Below, one piece after another: positions 31,156 to 35,166 of a DNA stretch of 35,166 bases. The translations under genes were made by a program, and so were the position numbers. Within the stretch, counting starts at the first letter, position 1, and each line of letters opens with the position of its first letter. The stretch spans positions 1-35,166 of the forward strand of contig JAGORL010000005.1 in NCBI GenBank assembly GCA_018062825.1, in the 5' to 3' direction. The notes under the pieces are model-generated. The model saw only the letters and a list, made by a program, of their open reading frames with translations. It was not told the origin of the DNA and did not search any database. Origin of the DNA: Patescibacteria group bacterium (GTDB lineage Bacteria; Patescibacteriota; Patescibacteriia; UBA9934).

Positions 31156-31198
31156 GCAGTAGGAGGCATTTTGTGATAGGGTTTGGGGGTTGTAGCCT

Positions 31199-32632
31199 GT
31201 GTCCCAATTAGCAAAAAATACCATCTTCCTCACGTTTGCATCTATTGCTCAGAAGGCGATCGCCTTTTTGTATTTTGCAGTAGTCGCTCGCACGATAGGC
31301 GATGAAGCAACGGGATCGTACTTTTTAGCGCTAGCACTTACTACCACTATTGGCGTACTTGATGACGTTGGATTGACCTCGGTTCTGATTCGGGAAGTGG
31401 CGAAGACGCCGGAGAAGGCGAGCGATTATTTGCGGTCCGTCATGGGCGTGAAGATCTTTACCATGCCGCTCACGGTATTGGTGGCTTGGTTTTTGCCAAC
31501 GGTGTTGGGGTTTAGTCAGGAGGCGGCTGATCTGACCAAGATTGCGGTCGTTATCATGCTTCTTGATACTTTGTCGGTATCCTTTTACGGCGTGATGCGC
31601 GGGTTCCATAATTTGAAATTTGAGTCACTCGGTATTTTTGTTGGGCAGTCGATTACGGCGATCGTTGGTGTAGCGGCACTTTTTTCCGGCGAGCGTGATC
31701 TGCGCTACCTGATCTTAGCGCTCATGCTGGGTAGTTTGTGGAATGCTGGTTTTGCGGCGTTTCAAGTGGCGCGCAAGATCGGTTGGCAGTCACTCGTGCC
31801 GAGTTTTGTGCATAGTGCCGGAATGCTGCGAACAAGTTTCATGTTCTTTATGGCGGCCGTGTTTGTGAAGGTCTATTCCTACGTTGATTCCTTTACGATC
31901 AACATGACGCTTGGTAAGGCAGCAGTGGGGGTGTATTCCGTGGCCTACAAGCTCACCTACGCCTTCCAGTTCTTGCCAATGGCGTTTGTGGGAGCTTTGT
32001 ACCCAACGCTCAGCGCACAGGCGCATGATCCGGCGCTCGTGAATAAAACGCTTTCCGGATCATTTCGCTATATGGCGCTTCTTGGCGCGCCGATTGTGTT
32101 TGGTATTGCACCACTGGCGCCAGAGATTATTGGATTCTTCTACGGGAGTGACTTTGCGGATGCGGCCGGAACGCTCAGCGTCCTTATCTTTGTGCTCCTT
32201 TTCATCTTCCTTGATTTCCCAATTGGAGCGCTGTTGAATGCGAGCGGTCGCCCGCATATCAAAACGGGCATCATGGGTATTACCATGATCATCAACGTGG
32301 TCGCTAACCTGGTACTTGTGCCGGAGTTTGGGGTGGTTGGTGCGGCCTATGCAGGGCTATTGAGTTTTATTTTTATGTTCTTTGCGGGCTTAGTGGCAGT
32401 TTGGAAGTCGTCTGACTTGCGGGTTTCTCAGATGGTTTCCTTAACCGGTCCGTATCTTTTAGCTGGTGGCGTGATGAGTTTGGTGGTTCTTGGCACAAAG
32501 ACTGTTGTGCCGTGGATCGCGACCGTTCCGATTGGTGCCGTTGTTTTCATGAGTTTAACCTATCTTTTAGGTGGTGTTACTCGTGCTGATATTCAGGGAT
32601 TTGTAGCATTAGTTCGTAAAAAAGTTGCCTAG
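31199..32632 (+). CDS. Wzx-like polysaccharide flippase (MOP superfamily)
   Basis: 477 aa with about 12-14 membrane segments. Moves lipid-linked sugar chains across the membrane. Begins SQLAKNTIFLTFASIAQKAI; then YFAVVARTIGDEATGSYFLAL, DVGLTSVLIREVAKTPEKA, and the late block FPIGALLNASGRPHIKTGI, which are typical of RfbX/Wzx-type proteins. The start is GTG 31199, since no ATG fits. Followed after 1 bp by three glycosyltransferases, so this is an envelope polysaccharide cluster continuing past the right edge. A role in teichoic acid-like or S-layer glycan export is possible. Confidence 0.92.
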   Translation: MSQLAKNTIFLTFASIAQKAIAFLYFAVVARTIGDEATGSYFLALALTTTIGVLDDVGLTSVLIREVAKTPEKASDYLRSVMGVKIFTMPLTVLVAWFLPTVLGFSQEAADLTKIAVVIMLLDTLSVSFYGVMRGFHNLKFESLGIFVGQSITAIVGVAALFSGERDLRYLILALMLGSLWNAGFAAFQVARKIGWQSLVPSFVHSAGMLRTSFMFFMAAVFVKVYSYVDSFTINMTLGKAAVGVYSVAYKLTYAFQFLPMAFVGALYPTLSAQAHDPALVNKTLSGSFRYMALLGAPIVFGIAPLAPEIIGFFYGSDFADAAGTLSVLIFVLLFIFLDFPIGALLNASGRPHIKTGIMGITMIINVVANLVLVPEFGVVGAAYAGLLSFIFMFFAGLVAVWKSSDLRVSQMVSLTGPYLLAGGVMSLVVLGTKTVVPWIATVPIGAVVFMSLTYLLGGVTRADIQGFVALVRKKVA

Positions 32633-32633
32633 T

Positions 32634-33767
32634 ATGAAGATCCTTTTGCCAACTCCGGATTACCCGCCGTCACGTGGGGGAGTAGCGCGCTACCTGCAGG
32701 CGATCAATGACGCCTTGCCTGGCATGATTCGCATACAGGTATTTTCTGTGATGCCAAATGTGGTTTCGGCCACGATCGGATTATTACGCAAAAAAGATAT
32801 TGATGAAGTTTGGGTGAGTCATATTTTGCCACTTGGTACCGCGGCGTGGTTAACACAGGCAGCTACTAAGCGTCCGTACGTAGTCTTTTTGCATGGCTTA
32901 GATTTTGATAATGCACGCCGGCATCCGTGGAAACATTTGCTCGCAAAACGAATATTAAAAGATGCGCGTTTGGTGGTGACAAATTCGCAAGCGCTCGCTG
33001 ATGAGGTGAAATCATTTGCCGACTTGTCGACCCTTCCAAGAGTTGTATATCCGGCGTTACCAGAAGCGCTCGCTACAGAACTGCGAGATATTTCTCGAGG
33101 TGAATCGGCTGGTTTAACGGTTCTTAAGGAAGTAGCTAAGTTAGCAGTCGGAGCGGCTGGGCTTGGGGGGATGGTGGGAGGGGGATTGGCGAAAGATGAC
33201 GCGGGAAGAGATCCCTCGGCTGCGCCTCGGGATGACAGTGCGGTGACGTTTCTGACTGTTGGGCGGCTTGTGGCGCGTAAGGGGCATGAGCGCGTGCTAC
33301 GAGCGATTGCTCAAGGAAAGAGTGCGCGTTATTTGATTGTTGGCACTGGTCCTGAGAAGGCGAAGCTTGAGGCGCTTACTCATGAACTTGGTTTGTCTGA
33401 TCGAGTGGTGTTCATGGGAGACGTTGATGATGAAGCGCTTGTTGATGCGTACGCGCAGGCGGACGTGTTTGTGATGCCAACCTTGGTGAGCGAGGCTGAT
33501 CGTGAAGGCTTTGGCATGGTTTATATTGAGGCTGGGGCCGCGGGATTGCCGGTGATTGCTACGCGCACGAAAGGCGTTGATGAAGCGGTGATTGATGGCG
33601 ATACTGGCATACTTGTAAGTAGTGATGAGGAACTTTTGGATGCCATGAAGAAGCTATCGCTCAACGGGCTCTTGCGTAAGCGCATGGGTAACGTTGGTCG
33701 TCATCGGGCGCTCGCGCAATTTTCACCACAAGTATTTGCCGAGGCGATTCGATCGCTTCTTTCTTGA
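32634..33767 (+). CDS. GT4-family glycosyltransferase with in-frame repeat insertion
   Basis: 377 aa, GT-B fold transferring a sugar to a lipid-linked acceptor. N-terminal domain: MKILLPTPDYPPSRGGVARYL (opening strand and Gly-rich loop), VVFLHGLDFD, VVTNSQALADEV; C-terminal domain: FLTVGRLVARKGHERVLRAI, LIVGTGPEK, VVFMGDV, MPTLVSEADREGFGMVYIEA containing the EX7E pair Glu291/Glu299. Between the two domains, residues about 155-203 (LTVLKEVAKLAVGAAGLGG, then Gly-rich and a RDPSAAPRDD stretch) have no counterpart in the family and derive from the repeat at 33160-33240. Starts 1 bp after the flippase stop. Confidence 0.9.
   Translation: MKILLPTPDYPPSRGGVARYLQAINDALPGMIRIQVFSVMPNVVSATIGLLRKKDIDEVWVSHILPLGTAAWLTQAATKRPYVVFLHGLDFDNARRHPWKHLLAKRILKDARLVVTNSQALADEVKSFADLSTLPRVVYPALPEALATELRDISRGESAGLTVLKEVAKLAVGAAGLGGMVGGGLAKDDAGRDPSAAPRDDSAVTFLTVGRLVARKGHERVLRAIAQGKSARYLIVGTGPEKAKLEALTHELGLSDRVVFMGDVDDEALVDAYAQADVFVMPTLVSEADREGFGMVYIEAGAAGLPVIATRTKGVDEAVIDGDTGILVSSDEELLDAMKKLSLNGLLRKRMGNVGRHRALAQFSPQVFAEAIRSLLS
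33160..33240. repeat. G-rich/palindromic repeat inserted in frame in the GT4 gene
   Basis: A G-rich run (GGGCTTGGGGGGATGGTGGG) leads into GAGATCCCTCGGCTGCGCC and TCGGGATGAC, an imperfect palindrome (ATCCC/GGGAT and GGC/GCC around TGC). This kind of ATCCC-TCGGC-GGGAT palindrome is normally intergenic in bacteria. Here it is translated without breaking the frame. Confidence 0.6.
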
Positions 33768-33768
33768 T

Positions 33769-34491
33769 ATGTTGCCACTCATTTCCGTGATCGTTCCCAG
33801 TTACAATCACGCCGAATCTTTACCCGGTTGTTTAGACGCCATATTTTCGCAAACGTATCAGCCACTTGAAGTGATCGTGGTTGATGATGGTTCAACGGAT
33901 AACACGCAAGCGGTGCTAGTGCCGTATCTTGATCGCATAAAACTAGTAACGCAGGAAAATAGTGGTTCAAATCCAGCGCGTAATGCCGGCTATGCCGCAA
34001 GTACGGGGGAGCTCCTGATTTTTTGTGATGCTGACATTCTGATGGAGCCAAGCATGATCGCTCAGCTCTACCAGGCGCTTCTTGATGAACCGACGGCGAG
34101 TTTTGCTTATTGTGGTTTTACTTTTGGTTGGAAGACGTTTAAGGGTGTGCCGTGGGATGCGCAGAGACTTTTGCGGCACAATTACATTCACACCACGAGC
34201 TTGGTGCGACGGGCGGATTTTCCGGGTTTTGATAACTCGGTGCGTCGTTTACAGGATTGGGATGTGTGGCTCACGATGCTCAAGAACGGTAAGCACGGGG
34301 TACTTGTGCCGGAGATACTCTTTGGGGCGGCGATAGTAGGGAAGAGCCGAATTGGGACGTCATGGTTACCACGACTTGCTTACAAGTTGCCGTGGCAGAT
34401 GATCGGCTGGAAGCCAAAGTCGCTTGAGAAATATCAGGTAGCAAGGGATGAACTTCGTAAAAAGCATGCTGACATTACTGAATCCGTATGA
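33769..34491 (+). CDS. family 2 glycosyltransferase
   Basis: 240 aa from ATG 33769, one base after the GT4 stop. GT-A fold: LPLISVIVPSYNHAESLPGCL, EVIVVDDGSTDNT, NSGSNPARNAGYAASTGELLIFCDAD with the DxD-type metal site, then LVRRADFPGFDNSVRRLQDWDVWL with the acidic catalytic region. It shares the QTYQPLEVIV block with the GT2 at 13335. No membrane segment. Its stop overlaps the next glycosyltransferase start (ATGA). The acceptor sugar is unknown. Confidence 0.93.
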   Translation: MLPLISVIVPSYNHAESLPGCLDAIFSQTYQPLEVIVVDDGSTDNTQAVLVPYLDRIKLVTQENSGSNPARNAGYAASTGELLIFCDADILMEPSMIAQLYQALLDEPTASFAYCGFTFGWKTFKGVPWDAQRLLRHNYIHTTSLVRRADFPGFDNSVRRLQDWDVWLTMLKNGKHGVLVPEILFGAAIVGKSRIGTSWLPRLAYKLPWQMIGWKPKSLEKYQVARDELRKKHADITESV

Positions 34492-35166
34492 TCGATCTCT
34501 CCATAGTTATCGTGGCGTATAAGAGTGATGACGTGTTGCGCGCTTGCTTGATGTCCCTTGCTGGAGCACGCGGCGTGACCTTTGAGGTAATTGTGGTTGA
34601 TAACGGTAATCAAACGAGTACCCAGGAAACAGTGCATGATGTTGCGCCGGACGCTACGTATATTGCCAACCCTGAGAATAGGGGATTTGCCGCCGCTGTT
34701 AATCAAGGATTGAAACTCAGGCGTGGCCGTTATGCGCTTTTGCTTAATCCGGACACTGTGGTGCCGCCAGACGCCATGAAACGTATGGTGGAGCACTTGG
34801 ATGCTGACAAAGAGGTCGGCATTGCTAGTTCCATCATCGTGTACCCAGATGGATCGCTTCAAGAGAGCATTCGCCGTTTTCCAAAGTTGTGTGATCAACT
34901 ACTTGTGATGCTTAAAGTGCCGCACGTTTTGCCAAGTATTTGGCCGATCAAGCGGTACATGATGCGTGACGCTGATCCATACAAGACCCAGGATGTTGAT
35001 TCCATCATGGGGGCGTTTATGTTTATTCGCTCGGAAGTGATGGAGAAGATCGGCCTCTTTGATGAACGCTATTTCATTTGGTTTGAAGAGGTTGATTATT
35101 GCAAAATGGCGGTTAACGCTGGTTTTAAGGTGCGTCATTATGCGGACGTAACGATTACGCACCATA
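34488..35166 (+). CDS. family 2 glycosyltransferase, rhamnosyltransferase-like, 3' end beyond the right edge
   Basis: 226 codons are present, open to the edge. DLSIVIVAYKSDDVLRACL, FEVIVVDNGNQTST, NPENRGFAAAVNQGL and LLLNPDTVVPPDAM are the typical start of WbbL/RfbF-like GT2 enzymes; later come GAFMFIRSEVMEKIGLFDERYF and WFEEVDYCKMAVNAGF, with the acidic EEVD catalytic motif. It overlaps the preceding GT2 by 4 bp (ATGA). Such enzymes often add rhamnose, but the donor cannot be told. About 60-80 residues are probably missing. Confidence 0.92.
   Translation, partial: MIDLSIVIVAYKSDDVLRACLMSLAGARGVTFEVIVVDNGNQTSTQETVHDVAPDATYIANPENRGFAAAVNQGLKLRRGRYALLLNPDTVVPPDAMKRMVEHLDADKEVGIASSIIVYPDGSLQESIRRFPKLCDQLLVMLKVPHVLPSIWPIKRYMMRDADPYKTQDVDSIMGAFMFIRSEVMEKIGLFDERYFIWFEEVDYCKMAVNAGFKVRHYADVTITHH

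Noticed and set aside
31171-31198. TTGTGA-16-TAGCCT as promoter for the flippase gene
   Set aside because: The -10 box would touch the GTG start, so transcription would begin inside the coding sequence, with no later start codon that fits.

Overview
The window looks like a stretch of a Candidate Phyla Radiation (Patescibacteria, probably Parcubacteria-type) chromosome. This is inferred from gene content and layout, not from a database match. The pointers are very tight packing with ATGA overlaps, almost no Shine-Dalgarno sequences, a run infA-rpmJ-rpsM-rpsK-rpsD-rpoA-rplQ-rplM-rpsI, shortened housekeeping proteins (AlaS of 632 aa, RpoA of 249 aa, MutY without its NUDIX-like domain), and many orphan membrane or secreted proteins. 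TGA acts as a normal stop, so code 25 does not apply. There is no rRNA, CRISPR array or insertion sequence.

Layout. 1-2.7 kb: dus (reverse, cut by the left edge), diverging from a small orphan gene and a beta-CASP metallo-beta-lactamase RNase-like gene. 2.8-4.7 kb (reverse): a FecR-like membrane protein and a Notum/pectinacetylesterase-like hydrolase. 4.7-6.7 kb: mutY, a CPHC thioredoxin-like protein and a lipoprotein. 6.8-7.6 kb (reverse): era. 7.7-9.3 kb: two tandem paralogous multi-pass membrane proteins. 9.4-10.9 kb: the odd island of the window, with a probable structured small RNA (own promoter and terminator) followed by a very GC-rich orphan gene with its own promoter, Shine-Dalgarno sequence and 19-bp terminator. 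10.9-13.3 kb: an RlmD/TrmA-type methyltransferase (reverse), a SpoU methyltransferase overlapping tRNA-Arg(CCG), and msrA (reverse). 13.3-16.9 kb: a GT2 glycosyltransferase, a CARDB/TSP3/PKD surface protein and murJ. 16.9-21.5 kb: a MacAB-like adaptor/ATPase/permease set, a SanA/YdcF-like protein and a small acidic protein. 21.6-24.9 kb: alaS, an orphan membrane protein and a RimK-like ATP-grasp ligase. 25.0-28.9 kb: the ribosomal protein/rpoA operon, with a structured RNA region between infA and rpmJ. 29.0-31.2 kb: an AT-richer trio including a secreted HExxH peptidase candidate. 31.2-35.2 kb: a Wzx-like flippase and three glycosyltransferases, the last cut by the right edge.

How the genes fit together. 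Much of the window serves the envelope: lipid II and polysaccharide export, glycosyltransfer, a MacB-type exporter, surface and secreted proteins. The rest is translation, RNA modification and DNA repair. Most first genes have a -10 box only about 9-17 nt before the start codon and no Shine-Dalgarno sequence, so transcripts are probably leaderless or nearly so. The island at 9.4-10.9 kb breaks both the composition rule and the expression-signal rule, and is the best candidate for something undescribed.
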